The notes beneath the pieces were generated by a model. That model had not been told where the DNA came from. It was given only the letters and a program-made list of their open reading frames with translations, and did no database searches. Below, one piece after another: positions 1 to 8,390 of a stretch of 64,000 nt of DNA. Source of the DNA: SMAG-U1939 sp036376595. Its GTDB lineage: Bacteria; Chloroflexota; Ktedonobacteria; Ktedonobacterales; JADMIN01. The first letter of the stretch is position 1. Each line of letters begins with the position of its first letter. A program made the position numbers and the translations under genes. The stretch lies in the NCBI GenBank assembly GCA_036376595.1, contig DASVAA010000004.1, positions 35,778 through 99,777 on the forward strand, given 5' to 3'.

Positions 1-1161
1 GACCGGCAGCGTGAAGCAGGGAGCCTCGTCGCCATCGTTGCCGCCCGGCGGTGGGTCAGTCGCGCCCGAGTTGGCGCACTTTCCGTTGCCGGTGATGCTG
101 TCGCAGAACTCGAAGTGGCCAATCTCATCCGAGTAGGCCACATTGTACGAGTGCGCCGCCCACAGCACACGGGTGGAGGGGCTGGACGTGCTGAACATCG
201 GATGGAAGGCGTAGGGCTGATCCGTGCAGCTCGACGCCGATGGCTGGTAGAGCGGATGGCCGAAGCCATTGGCAATACTGGCCGTCATGGAGCCAGTCTG
301 CCCGGTCGTATGATCGGTGATCACCACCTGGAAGCCAGCAGCGGTGTCGTGCATGTCCACCGAGAGCGCGTCGCCTGAATTCATTTCCAGCGTATCGGCC
401 GTCGTCTCGAAGGTGGCCAGCGTCTGGCGCAGCGGGTCGGCGGGTGCCTGCGAGTGCCCGCTCTTGGTGATGATGGCGTAGTTGACATACTCCTCGCCGG
501 CGGCGTTGAGACACGCGGAGTTGTTCAGCGCCCCGGTGTTTGCGTTCTGCGAGAAGCTGTCAATGTTGAGCGCGGCGCACCACTGGGTGTTGTCCGGGCC
601 GCAGCTCACGCCGGTGCCCACGTTGCCCCAGTTGGGCGGATAGAACTGCATCTCCATGAATGCGGTGCCCGGCGTGTTGCCCATATAGTTGGGCTTGGAG
701 GAGTCGGTGCCGGTGAAGATGTTGGAGTCACTGTCGGGGGTGCAGGTCGCCCCGGGGTTGGGAGCTGACTGGTTGTCGCACAGCGCCATGCCGAACCAGA
801 ACGCCGGATGCAGCTGGAAGTTCCAGGTGCCGCCGCTGCCGTCCTGCGCCGGGGGAGTTGGCGGATCTTTGGGCAGGGTAAGCTGGTAGAGGTTCGAGTT
901 GCCCGAACCGGCTTTGTTCGAGTAGAACAGCAGCGATGGCTCGTCATGGCCGGTGTACTGGCCCGCGTAGTTCCATGCGTCGGTTGTCTCGGTGCATAGC
1001 TGCGGGCGAGTCGTGCAGAATGGCTGCCTGGTCGGTGCTGCTTTGACCGTCTTGGGCGCGCGGATGATGTTCGCGGCCGCGAGGCCAAGGACGATCACGA
1101 GGGCGGCGATGCCGCAGAGGATGATCTGTAAACGTCTGCCGAATGGGAACCGCAAAGGCAT
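1..1161 (-). CDS. Secreted or membrane-anchored cysteine-rich protein, truncated at window edge
   Basis: The frame is open from an ATG at 1161 to the first base of the window, giving 387 codons with no stop, so the C-terminus is missing. After a short basic N-terminus (MPLRFPFGRRLQ), a hydrophobic stretch at about residues 13-32 (IILCGIAALVIVLGLAAANI) is a signal anchor or uncleaved signal. The rest is soluble, rich in Asn, Thr, Gly, Trp and Tyr, with about a dozen scattered cysteines, as expected for an exported disulfide-bonded domain. It contains segments such as WNFQLHPAFWFGMALC and FYPPNWGNVGTG, and an acidic, proline/glycine-rich tract at the visible end (DPPPGGNDGDEAPC). A GGAAGGGA tract lies about 10 nt before the ATG. 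I do not recognise the family; a surface-exposed beta-rich protein is a guess. Confidence 0.8.
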   Translation of the reverse strand, partial: MPLRFPFGRRLQIILCGIAALVIVLGLAAANIIRAPKTVKAAPTRQPFCTTRPQLCTETTDAWNYAGQYTGHDEPSLLFYSNKAGSGNSNLYQLTLPKDPPTPPAQDGSGGTWNFQLHPAFWFGMALCDNQSAPNPGATCTPDSDSNIFTGTDSSKPNYMGNTPGTAFMEMQFYPPNWGNVGTGVSCGPDNTQWCAALNIDSFSQNANTGALNNSACLNAAGEEYVNYAIITKSGHSQAPADPLRQTLATFETTADTLEMNSGDALSVDMHDTAAGFQVVITDHTTGQTGSMTASIANGFGHPLYQPSASSCTDQPYAFHPMFSTSSPSTRVLWAAHSYNVAYSDEIGHFEFCDSITGNGKCANSGATDPPPGGNDGDEAPCFTLPV

Positions 1162-1520
1162 ACCTGTTGTCCCTTCCGTGCATGTCCGAACGGAACGCGC
1201 CGAGCGCGCCCGCTCGACCTGCGGGATGCCTCCATCGCGCGCCGGCGCCCGCTCTGCTCGCGGTCGCGCGGGTGATGCGATGGGAAAGACTGTCGGGAAC
1301 CAGAGTTACGCGCCTTGGGATGGTGCGTGAGCGCCTGCTGAAATGGAGGGCGCGCAGCGCGTTTTGCCGCCTCCTCTCTAATCCACCACACGTCACGGGC
1401 TAAGTTGGATGCCGGGGCCGCCGTCCGGCGTCCGCCGTGCTCCCCCGGTGCTTGCTACTGTACCAGAGCGGCCCTCCCTGCGCTAGTACAGGACGTACTA
1501 CCTGGTATATCCGCGTGCGA
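1162..1520. other. Intergenic region without recognised gene
   Basis: This 359-base gap separates two minus-strand genes. It is GC-rich, and the short reading frames in it have no matching ribosome binding sites or recognisable proteins. It presumably carries the promoter of the secreted protein gene that starts at 1161 and the 3' end of the metallo-hydrolase transcript. I see no tRNA, dispersed repeat of the kinds listed elsewhere, or convincing terminator. Confidence 0.4.
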
Positions 1521-2411
1521 TCAATCCACCAGCCGCCACACCTCGCCCGCGCCGCTGCCCTCGCGCGCGGCACAGCCCTCGCGCTCCAGCTTGAGCAGGT
1601 GCGCCGTCACCGATTGCGCGGCCATCGGGTGCAGGCGTGGGTCCACATCGGCATATATCTCGGCGACCAGCGCGTCCACCGTACGCGGCCCTCCCGCCAG
1701 CCCGGCGACGATCTGGTCCTCGCGCATCTGGCGGTGGGCGAGGTATTCGTCCAGCAGCGCGGCGGGATCCGCAATCTCAGGCCCGTGCGCCGGCAAGATG
1801 AGCCGCATCGTAGGGGCGTCCGGTGGACGCCTGCTGCTCCCGGTGGTCGGTGGACGCCCGCTCGCCGCCGCCTCCGGTGGACGCTCAGCCAGCGCGCGCA
1901 GCCGCCGCAGCGAGGCCAGATAGTCTAGCAGGTCGCCCTCCGGCGGAATGATCACCACCGTCCCTACGCCGGCCACCAGGTCGCCGGCGAAGAGCGCGCC
2001 GCTGTCTTCGAGCAGGAAGCACAGGTGATCGAAGCGGTGGCCGGGGGTGTACAGCGCGCGGATCGCCCGGCTGCCCAACAGGAACACCTGGTCGTCGGCC
2101 AGCGTCGCGTCGGCGTCGGGTACCCCCTCGCGGCTGAAGGCCAGCACCGGCGCACCGGTCAGCGCGCGCAGGTGCGCCGCGCCCGCGACGTGGTCGGGGT
2201 GGCCGTGCGTGATGAGGATGGCGCGCAGGCCGCCGTGCCGCTCGGCCGCCGCGACGATGCGCGCGAGGTGGCCGGCGTCGTCGGGACCGGGGTCGATCGC
2301 TACGCAGCCGGTCTCCTCAGCGTCGCTGACGACGAAGGTGTTGGTGCCAGGGCCGGTCATGAGCGAGGGGTTGGGCGCCAGCAGCAGCTCGACGCCATCG
2401 GGCAGAGGCAT
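1521..2411 (-). CDS. Metallo-beta-lactamase fold hydrolase (LACTB2/RNase Z-like hydrolase family)
   Basis: Zinc-dependent hydrolase of about 296 residues. The metal-binding motif THGHPDH is at about residues 68-74, followed by TPGH (near 125), AGD (near 144) and PAHG (near 209), the usual ligands of this fold. The C-terminal 70 residues look like the winged-helix extension found in LACTB2-like proteins. The gene is coupled to the upstream NUDIX gene. A GTG at 2423 overlaps that gene's TGA (GTGA), but the ATG at 2411 sits 11 nt after GAGGAG and is the better start. Between the last helix and the PAHG strand lies an extra stretch of about 27 residues containing three RPP units. It is encoded by a tandem copy of repeat A and has the look of an in-frame insertion. 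The substrate is unknown; the NUDIX partner suggests clean-up of small phosphorylated or acyl metabolites, which is inference. Confidence 0.88.
   Translation of the reverse strand: MPLPDGVELLLAPNPSLMTGPGTNTFVVSDAEETGCVAIDPGPDDAGHLARIVAAAERHGGLRAILITHGHPDHVAGAAHLRALTGAPVLAFSREGVPDADATLADDQVFLLGSRAIRALYTPGHRFDHLCFLLEDSGALFAGDLVAGVGTVVIIPPEGDLLDYLASLRRLRALAERPPEAAASGRPPTTGSSRRPPDAPTMRLILPAHGPEIADPAALLDEYLAHRQMREDQIVAGLAGGPRTVDALVAEIYADVDPRLHPMAAQSVTAHLLKLEREGCAAREGSGAGEVWRLVD
1810..1890 (-). repeat. Repeat A tandem array inside the metallo-beta-lactamase gene
   Basis: Three units containing GGTGGACGC (plus strand, starting at 1822, 1849 and 1876) lie exactly 27 nt apart, so each unit is nine codons and frame is kept. 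The first unit has the complete flank GTAGGGGCG seen in intergenic copies. Read on the coding strand the units give repeated Arg-Pro-Pro. Confidence 0.85.
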
Positions 2412-2419
2412 GGTGGGGA

Positions 2420-3208
2420 TCACTCCTCGTCAGGCAGCACGATCACGGCGCGACCATCGCGCTGGACGATGCGCGGCTGGATCGTGCGCGGCGTCGTGCC
2501 CGCGAAGCGCGCGCGGGCCTCGTCGAGATTGCCCAGGCCAGTCAGCGCACGGAGCTGATGGATGGTGGCGAAGACGAGCGGGAAATCGCCGGCCTCGAAG
2601 CGCGCCAGCGCGTCTTCGGGCCGAATCCACACGCCCGCGGTGGTCTCGATCTGGTCGTGCGCCGCCTGTTGGCTCGCGGGCATCGCCGCGAGGAAGAAAT
2701 GCGTGTCGAAGCGCTTGGGCAGCGGCTCCGGCGTGATCCAGTGCGCCCAGTGCAGCAGCTCGGCGGTCGCCAGGGTCACGCCGAGCGCCTGAGCGATCGC
2801 GCCGGTGGACGTCTCGTGCCGGTTGAGCGCCGCGCGCAAGGCGGTCAGTCGCGGCAGTTCATCGGGCGCGAAGCTGGCGAGTTCGCCCAGGCGCTCGGCG
2901 AGCAGCACGCCGGCCTCCTCGAAGCACTCGCGGATCGCGGCGACGCGAAAGCCGGTGCCAAGCGCCGTCGGGCCGTCGGGGGCGCCGTCACAGATGCCCG
3001 GTGCCATTTCGGCCTCGGCGTCGTCGGCGCCAACAGAGCCGCCGGGGAACACAAACGCGTCGGGTACGAACTCACTGCGCACATGCCGGCGCACCATAAA
3101 GACCTCAATGCCTGCCGTATTGGGTGCATCCGTCGAGGGCGAGCGGGCGGGGCGCGCGAGCACGACCGCCGACGCGGGACGCGGCGTGACCGGAGCCGGA
3201 GTGGACAT
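2420..3208 (-). CDS. NUDIX hydrolase (NUDT19/coenzyme A-type clade likely)
   Basis: Nucleoside-diphosphate-linked hydrolase of 262 residues. The NUDIX region runs from FVFPGGSV to RECFEEAGVLL, matching the G-x5-E-x7-REUxEExGU box with an expanded spacer between the GG and the RE part. Such an expansion is known in NUDT19/NUDT8-like coenzyme A diphosphatases, so that activity is a possible but unproven reading. The start is the ATG at 3208, which has GGGAGG 4 nt upstream; a TTG in the same frame at 3220 would overlap that ribosome binding site. Its TGA overlaps the alternative GTG of the metallo-hydrolase gene downstream, so the two genes form a coupled pair. Confidence 0.9.
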   Translation of the reverse strand: MSTPAPVTPRPASAVVLARPARSPSTDAPNTAGIEVFMVRRHVRSEFVPDAFVFPGGSVGADDAEAEMAPGICDGAPDGPTALGTGFRVAAIRECFEEAGVLLAERLGELASFAPDELPRLTALRAALNRHETSTGAIAQALGVTLATAELLHWAHWITPEPLPKRFDTHFFLAAMPASQQAAHDQIETTAGVWIRPEDALARFEAGDFPLVFATIHQLRALTGLGNLDEARARFAGTTPRTIQPRIVQRDGRAVIVLPDEE

Positions 3209-3481
3209 GGAACCTCCCAATGTGGGGATAGTGTTGTTGATCCGATGGTATCATACTGAAAACAGGGGAACGGCAACGACGCCGGACCAGGCGGTGGGAG
3301 AGGCGTACCCGCGGCGTTGACGGGCGCGAGCCGGCCCACTATACTCGCGGCAACGCGAGCCGCCAGGACGCGCACCGGGCGCGGGCGGCGAGGGGCAGAT
3401 GCGCGGGGGTGGGGAGCAGCGTCCAGACGGGCGAGGGGACGCACGACACCTGCCCACGCGGCGGCCGAGGATGATCAGCGT

Positions 3482-5101
3482 ATGACGCCAGGAGCGAACA
3501 ACCCACTGCCGCTGGGCACGGTCGTACATGAGCGCTATCGCATCATCGCGGTGGTTGGGCGCGGCGGACTGGGCACCGTCTATCAAGTCACCGATGTACT
3601 CTTTGGCAAACAGAACGTCTACGCGCTCAAAGAGCTGATCGACCAGTCGCCGGGGGCGCGCAAGCAGTTCGAGCTGGAGAGCCAGTGGCTCCAGTCACTC
3701 GACCACAACAATATCCCCAAGGTGCGCGAGCACTTCGAGTGGCAGCGCCGCCTGTACCTCGTGATGGATTTCGTGGACGGCGAGAACCTCGAGCAGAAGC
3801 TCGTGCGCGTCGGAGTCCGCGGCCTGGCGGAGGCGCAGCTCATCGGCTGGATCGTGCCGATCTGCGGCGCGCTGCACTACCTGCATACTCGCCTGCCGCC
3901 GATCCTGCACCGCGACGTGAAGCCCGCCAACATCATCGTCACGCCCGCGGGGCATCCCGTGCTGGTGGACCTGGGCATCGCCAAGGAGCATCTTCCCGGC
4001 GCCAACCAGACGCTGACCTTCGTGCGCAAGGCCGGTACGGAGGGTTACGCCCCGCCGGAGCAGTACGCCGCTGGCGGGCAGACCGGGCCATGGTCCGACG
4101 TCTACGGACTAGGCGCGACGCTCTATCACCTCGTCACCGGCCGCGTGCCGCCCACCGCGGTCGAGCGCGTGGCGCTGGATCGCAAGCTGGTGCACCCGCG
4201 TGACCTCAATGCAGCGGTCTCGCCGCAGCTCGACGCAATCATCTGCCGCGCGCTGGCACTGCGCCCGGCGGAGCGCTTCCCTTCGATGGTCGAGTTCGCT
4301 CAGGCGCTTTCGCCGGGCAGCGGCGCGAAGATCGCCGCGCACGCGCAGGGGGCGCACAGCCCAGCGATCCCGCGCACGCCGCCGGCCGCGCCGTCCTGGC
4401 CATCGTACCCGTCGAGCCATCCCTCCGCGCCATCGCTGGCCGCCACGCCCATCGTGTCGTCGCCCTCGCCGGTTCCGGCATCCCCGGCGACACCCATTCC
4501 CCGCGCTGGCCTGCCCTCGGGCCGCCTCGGGGGCGCCGAGCGCGCGGGTGGCACGGGGCGCTTCGCGGCGGTGGCCTCAACTACGCGTACACATGGCGCC
4601 GGCGATGCCTCGACATCATCGCGTGACGGCGAAGGCGACGGCGTGGACGGCAGCGGGGCTCCGCGTCGGGTCAGCCGGAGGCGAATCATGGTGTTCGCCG
4701 GCATCGCCTGCGCGCTGGCCATCCTCATCGGCCTAGGCGCCGTGCTGATCGCCGCCTCCGCGCCGCCGGACCGCTCCTCGCCGGAGGCCGCCGTGAGCGG
4801 CTACTATAGCGCGCTGAAGGCGCAGGATTACGGGCGCGCCTGGCAGTATGACGCCGACAGCCGCAACAACTCATCGTCGCAGAGCGAGTACATCTCCGGC
4901 CTGCGCTCAGATGACCAGCAATACGGCCATGTCACCGCCTTCATCGTGATGCCCGCGCAGACCGAGAGCGCGACACAGGCGACGGTGCAGGTCAACGTGA
5001 CCCGCGCCGGACCAAGCGGCCCCGCCACGACGACCTTCACCGTCGCATTGACCCAATACAACGGCGGCACCTGGCTGATCAACAGCATCACCGCGACATG
5101 A
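3482..5101 (+). CDS. Membrane-anchored Ser/Thr protein kinase (Hanks type)
   Basis: Eukaryotic-like kinase of 539 residues. The N-terminal kinase domain (about 19-275) has a glycine loop GRGGLGTVY, catalytic Lys50 in YALKEL, the HRDVKPANI catalytic loop (Asp145), a DLG in place of DFG at 163, and an APPEQY motif in the activation segment. A proline/serine-rich linker of about 120 residues leads to one membrane helix (about 404-427). The outside part has YYSALKAQDYGRAWQYD, resembling the DUF4878-type lumenal domains found in such kinases. This layout predicts a sensor that reads an extracytoplasmic signal and phosphorylates cytoplasmic proteins. The start at 3482 follows GAGG at a good distance; the frame is open further upstream but without a convincing ribosome binding site. 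Confidence 0.93.
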   Translation: MTPGANNPLPLGTVVHERYRIIAVVGRGGLGTVYQVTDVLFGKQNVYALKELIDQSPGARKQFELESQWLQSLDHNNIPKVREHFEWQRRLYLVMDFVDGENLEQKLVRVGVRGLAEAQLIGWIVPICGALHYLHTRLPPILHRDVKPANIIVTPAGHPVLVDLGIAKEHLPGANQTLTFVRKAGTEGYAPPEQYAAGGQTGPWSDVYGLGATLYHLVTGRVPPTAVERVALDRKLVHPRDLNAAVSPQLDAIICRALALRPAERFPSMVEFAQALSPGSGAKIAAHAQGAHSPAIPRTPPAAPSWPSYPSSHPSAPSLAATPIVSSPSPVPASPATPIPRAGLPSGRLGGAERAGGTGRFAAVASTTRTHGAGDASTSSRDGEGDGVDGSGAPRRVSRRRIMVFAGIACALAILIGLGAVLIAASAPPDRSSPEAAVSGYYSALKAQDYGRAWQYDADSRNNSSSQSEYISGLRSDDQQYGHVTAFIVMPAQTESATQATVQVNVTRAGPSGPATTTFTVALTQYNGGTWLINSITAT

Positions 5102-5108
5102 GGTCTAC

Positions 5109-5189
5109 GGGGAACGCGGAGGTCGCGGAGGATCGCGGAGAAGAGGAGAGAGCTACCGCAGAGGACGCGGAGCAAAGTCAGAGGGTGGG
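5109..5189 (+). repeat. Repeat B copy after the kinase gene
   Basis: It starts a few bases after the kinase stop codon with ACGGGGAACGCGGAGG, continues as spaced GCGGAG units and ends with ACCGCAGAGGACGCGGAG. It is in the sense orientation. Confidence 0.8.
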
Positions 5190-5314
5190 AAGGACGAAGT
5201 GGGCGATGGCGATGCGTGCGGGGGCGGTACGCTTCGCGCCGCGGGATTACCCGCGGTTCTTTAGACCGCCAGCCTGCCCACGGCGGCACGTGCCCAGCGC
5301 GTAAACAGTCGCGC

Positions 5315-6082
5315 CTACCCTGCCTCAGGCGTAGCGGTCTGGTCCGGCTCGTAGTAGGGGTCGGGCTGGCGCACGCGGAGCTGCCCATCGGCCACGCGGC
5401 GCTCGGCGTCGGCGCGTGTCTGGGCGCGCAGTCGGCGGCGGTGGCTGCGCACGCGGCGATGGATGTGCAGACCCCCGCCGCCGATGGCCAGGATCAACAG
5501 CAGCGTCACATAGACCACCGGCGCGGAGATGTAGTCAATGAGATCGGCGAGGATCGCGGCAATGAAATGCAGCTCGCGTTGCAGCAGCACGCCGAGATAG
5601 AAGAAGACCGTGGACCAGATGACGGCAGCGATGGCGCAGGTCTGGGCGTACTCGCGGTATGGCAGGCCGGAGAGACCGGCGATTACGGTCGTAGGGATGC
5701 GCAGGCCGGGGATCAGGCGTCCCAGTACAATCGCGATGCGCCCCCGCTTGAGGAACCAGCGCTCGATGCGATCGAGCCGGTCGGGGTGCAGGTGCAGATA
5801 TTTGCCATAGCGCTGCAGAAACGGCCGCCCGCCACGACGCATGACGGCATAGAGGATGGACGAGCCGATGAATACCGCCAGACTCGCCAGCCCGATCACG
5901 CCGACGTCATAGAGCAGCGTGCGATGAGGCTGCAATCCCGCGATCATCACCAGCGTATCGCCGGGAATGGGGATCGGGATGCCAGCTTCCTCGATCAATA
6001 CCAGCAGGAAGAGCGCCGGGAGCTGGTGGGCGTGGTAGAAGTTGAGGAGCCACTGCGCAAGCTCCTGAATCAGCTCCAACAT
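5315..6082 (-). CDS. DedA family membrane protein
   Basis: Integral membrane protein of 255 residues in the DedA/SNARE-associated (VTT) family, whose members act as lipid scramblases or flippases and support membrane energetics. It shows the family features: an N-terminal re-entrant stretch with EEAGIPIPIPGDTLVMIAG, the GRLIPGLRIPTTVIAGLSGLPYR region as two shorter pieces (GRLIPGLR, then PTTVIAGLSG), and several membrane segments. The C-terminal tail is cytoplasmic and strongly basic (HRRVRSHRRRLRAQ), ending in an acidic, proline-containing tail. It stands alone between a kinase gene on the other strand and a histidine kinase gene. Confidence 0.92.
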   Translation of the reverse strand: MLELIQELAQWLLNFYHAHQLPALFLLVLIEEAGIPIPIPGDTLVMIAGLQPHRTLLYDVGVIGLASLAVFIGSSILYAVMRRGGRPFLQRYGKYLHLHPDRLDRIERWFLKRGRIAIVLGRLIPGLRIPTTVIAGLSGLPYREYAQTCAIAAVIWSTVFFYLGVLLQRELHFIAAILADLIDYISAPVVYVTLLLILAIGGGGLHIHRRVRSHRRRLRAQTRADAERRVADGQLRVRQPDPYYEPDQTATPEAG

Positions 6083-6225
6083 GGCTTCCGCTCCGTCGCC
6101 TCCGAGCGCCGTTCATGTGCGCGTCATGTGCCTACGCGCATCGTATGCCGCGTCGGGAGACGTTGGCAAGCGCCATGCCGACTCGGTGAAACGGGTGATA
6201 CTCGTCTCAGGCGAACGGGAGCGGC

Positions 6226-6289
6226 GGGCTGGCGGATGAATCCGCGCCTGGGACCCACCGGCCGCAAAGCCTGCCTGCGCGGGCTAGGG
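6226..6289 (+). repeat. Repeat C two-hairpin element
   Basis: First hairpin GCGGAT-GA-ATCCGC, then GCCTGGGACC and a second hairpin with arms AGCCTGC and GCGGGCT (one G-T wobble). Compared with other copies the first arm has swapped base pairs. Confidence 0.8.
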
Positions 6290-6307
6290 AGTCGGCTGGC
6301 AGGCTCA

Positions 6308-8152
6308 TCAGGCGAGCGGGAGCGTGAAGCGGAACTCGCTGCTACTGGGCGGCGCGGTGCTGGTGGATTCGAGCCACAGCCGGCCGCCCATGCGCTCGAC
6401 CAGGTGCCGGCTGACGTAGAGGCCCAGTCCCAGGCCGGAGAGGTTGCGCTCCTCGGAGCGCGGCGCGCGGTAGAGGTAGTCGAAGATGCGCTCACGGTCC
6501 TCGGGGGCAATGCCGATACCATTATCACGCACGGTGACCAGCACCTCGCCAGCGCGCGGCGTGGTAACGTCGATTGTGATCGCACCTCCAAGAGGCGAGT
6601 GGCGTGCGGAGTTGTCGATCAGATCACGCAGCACCTGCTCGACCCGTGTCGACTCGCCGGTGACGGTCAGCGGCTGCGCCGGCAGATCGAGCGCAATCGC
6701 GTGCTGCGGGTACATCGCCTGGCGGCGCTCGACCGCTGCCCGCAGCGCCGCATCCAGCTCTACCGGCGCTGGCTTCATCAGCAGTGTGCCGCGACGCAGC
6801 CGCGAGGCGTCGAGCAGCTCGCCCAGCATCTCGGCGAGGCGCTGGCTCTGCTGCTCGATGGCCTCCGCCGAGCGCATTATCGGCTCGGGCAGCGGCTGCT
6901 TGTTCGCCTGGCGCAGCAGGAGCTGGGCATAGCCTTTGATGGCGGTCATCGGGCCGCGCAGCTCGTGCGCCGCCAGCGACATATAGGCGTCGCGCGCGTG
7001 CGCCTCGTCACGTGCCTCGGCCGCCAGTTGGCTCGCCGCGATGCCCGCCGCGACGGCCGTCGCCAGCGCGCGCGCAAGCGGCATCCAGCGCGGAACGGGC
7101 GGCGCCGCCACGCCCTCGGCCAGGGCGTAGATGGCATAGGTCTCGTGCGGGCCGGCGGCGGCGATCAGGTGGACGCGCGCGGTGGGATAACCCGCCTGCT
7201 GGCGCAGTGGTGCCAGCTCGCTCCACAGCATGTCAGTCTGGTCCGGCGCGATGGCGACCGGCCCCTCGCGCAGCTTCGGCAGCAGCGCCTCGGCCTGCGC
7301 TGGCGTGATGCCGATGTCGCCGGGCAGATGCGCGCCGGGGAGCGCCGTCCACGCGCCGTTCGGCATACGGACCAACGCGAGACAGTCGTGCGCCGCGGTC
7401 AGCGCCCGCAGCTCGCGTGCCCCTGCCCCCAGCAGCGCCGCCAACTCATCCGCGTCTGCCTGCGCCTCGTCTCCGGCAGCTCCGGAGCTGCCAACAGGCG
7501 TGCGGGCGTTGGCCGCGTCAACTGGCGGAGCGAAGGCCAGCGCTGGCAGCCCGGCGAGCGCGCGGAAGGCGCGTTGCTGCTCCTCGGTGGCGGCGCGGCG
7601 CTCAAGCAGCGCACCCAGTATATCGCCGATCAGGCCCAGCAGGAGGGCATCGGGCCGGGCGGTGGCGGAGGCCAGCTCCACGACAATCGCGCCGAGCAAG
7701 GTGTCGCCCGCGGCGATGAGCGGCAGCAGCGTCACCCCAGCCGGACGCGCGATGCTGCGCTCGACCAGCACCTGCCGGTCGGCCCGCTCGCCGAAGCCCA
7801 ACGTCTCGGTGGAGACCATCTCCGTGCTCAGACGCGGCAGCGCGCCAGCCTGCTCGCGCTCCGCCGCCGCAAGCTGGATCAAGCGGCCGGACGTGGTGGG
7901 ATCGAGCGCGAAGAGCGCCAGCCGGCGCGCGTTCGGGACAAGCTGCGCCGCACGCTCGACGGCGGAGGTCAAAGCGCGCTCGACGGGGATCGGCGCCACC
8001 AACAGGCGTGTCAGGCCGGCGAGGTCGGCGAGCGACGGGATGCCGGCGGCACGGGACGCGGCGGGGCGCGGCGCCGAGGCCGGGGTGGGGGCGGGGGGCG
8101 CGTTAGAGAAATCCTCGTGCCGGGGGTTGTCGAGATCGTGCTGCTGGCGCAC
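6308..8152 (-). CDS. Sensor histidine kinase with GAF-like N-terminal domains
   Basis: Cytoplasmic-looking histidine kinase of about 614 residues without membrane helices. The N-terminal 400 residues look like two GAF-type sensory regions (for example LLAPIPVERALTSAVERAAQ in outline, then TLLPLIAAGDTLLGAIVVEL). The phosphoacceptor box is AAHELRGPMTAIKGYAQ, followed by the ATPase domain with N-box DLIDNSARHS, G1 DNGIGIA and G2 GLGLGLYVSRH. The start is uncertain. I chose the GTG at 8152, which has AGAAGGGGGG 7 nt upstream; an in-frame ATG at 8191 lacks such a site. The frame continues open to 8641, but that would overlap the aldolase gene. No response regulator is adjacent, so the partner must be elsewhere. 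Confidence 0.88.
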   Translation of the reverse strand: MRQQHDLDNPRHEDFSNAPPAPTPASAPRPAASRAAGIPSLADLAGLTRLLVAPIPVERALTSAVERAAQLVPNARRLALFALDPTTSGRLIQLAAAEREQAGALPRLSTEMVSTETLGFGERADRQVLVERSIARPAGVTLLPLIAAGDTLLGAIVVELASATARPDALLLGLIGDILGALLERRAATEEQQRAFRALAGLPALAFAPPVDAANARTPVGSSGAAGDEAQADADELAALLGAGARELRALTAAHDCLALVRMPNGAWTALPGAHLPGDIGITPAQAEALLPKLREGPVAIAPDQTDMLWSELAPLRQQAGYPTARVHLIAAAGPHETYAIYALAEGVAAPPVPRWMPLARALATAVAAGIAASQLAAEARDEAHARDAYMSLAAHELRGPMTAIKGYAQLLLRQANKQPLPEPIMRSAEAIEQQSQRLAEMLGELLDASRLRRGTLLMKPAPVELDAALRAAVERRQAMYPQHAIALDLPAQPLTVTGESTRVEQVLRDLIDNSARHSPLGGAITIDVTTPRAGEVLVTVRDNGIGIAPEDRERIFDYLYRAPRSEERNLSGLGLGLYVSRHLVERMGGRLWLESTSTAPPSSSEFRFTLPLA

Positions 8153-8261
8153 CGTCCATCCCCCCTTCTGCGCGTTCACGCGGCGCGCCATGTGGGTGCG
8201 CAGGATACATGCCAGTCGCCACCGTGCTGGGCCGCGGGTGGATCGGCGCGACCATCCCCTG

Positions 8262-8356
8262 CGTAGGGGCGTCCGGTGGACGCCCGTGCCTGGCGGTGCC
8301 TGGTGGACGCCCGCTGCCCGCCTCTGAACGCCTGCTGCTCGCCTCCGGTGGACGCC
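8262..8356 (-). repeat. Intergenic repeat A array
   Basis: Three GGTGGACGC units spaced 27 and 45 nt apart, starting with the GTAGGGGCG flank. It closely resembles the array inside the metallo-beta-lactamase gene, including the interspersed CTGCTGCTC tract, and so serves as the non-coding comparison for it. Confidence 0.8.
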
Positions 8357-8390
8357 CGTCCGGCGGCCCGTGCCACTACCCGCGCCCGTA

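Noticed and set aside
5216..8266. Plus-strand open frame of over 1000 codons
   Set aside because: It runs opposite the DedA and histidine kinase genes, contains repeat C sequence and has no recognisable protein; high GC suppresses stop codons in antisense frames.
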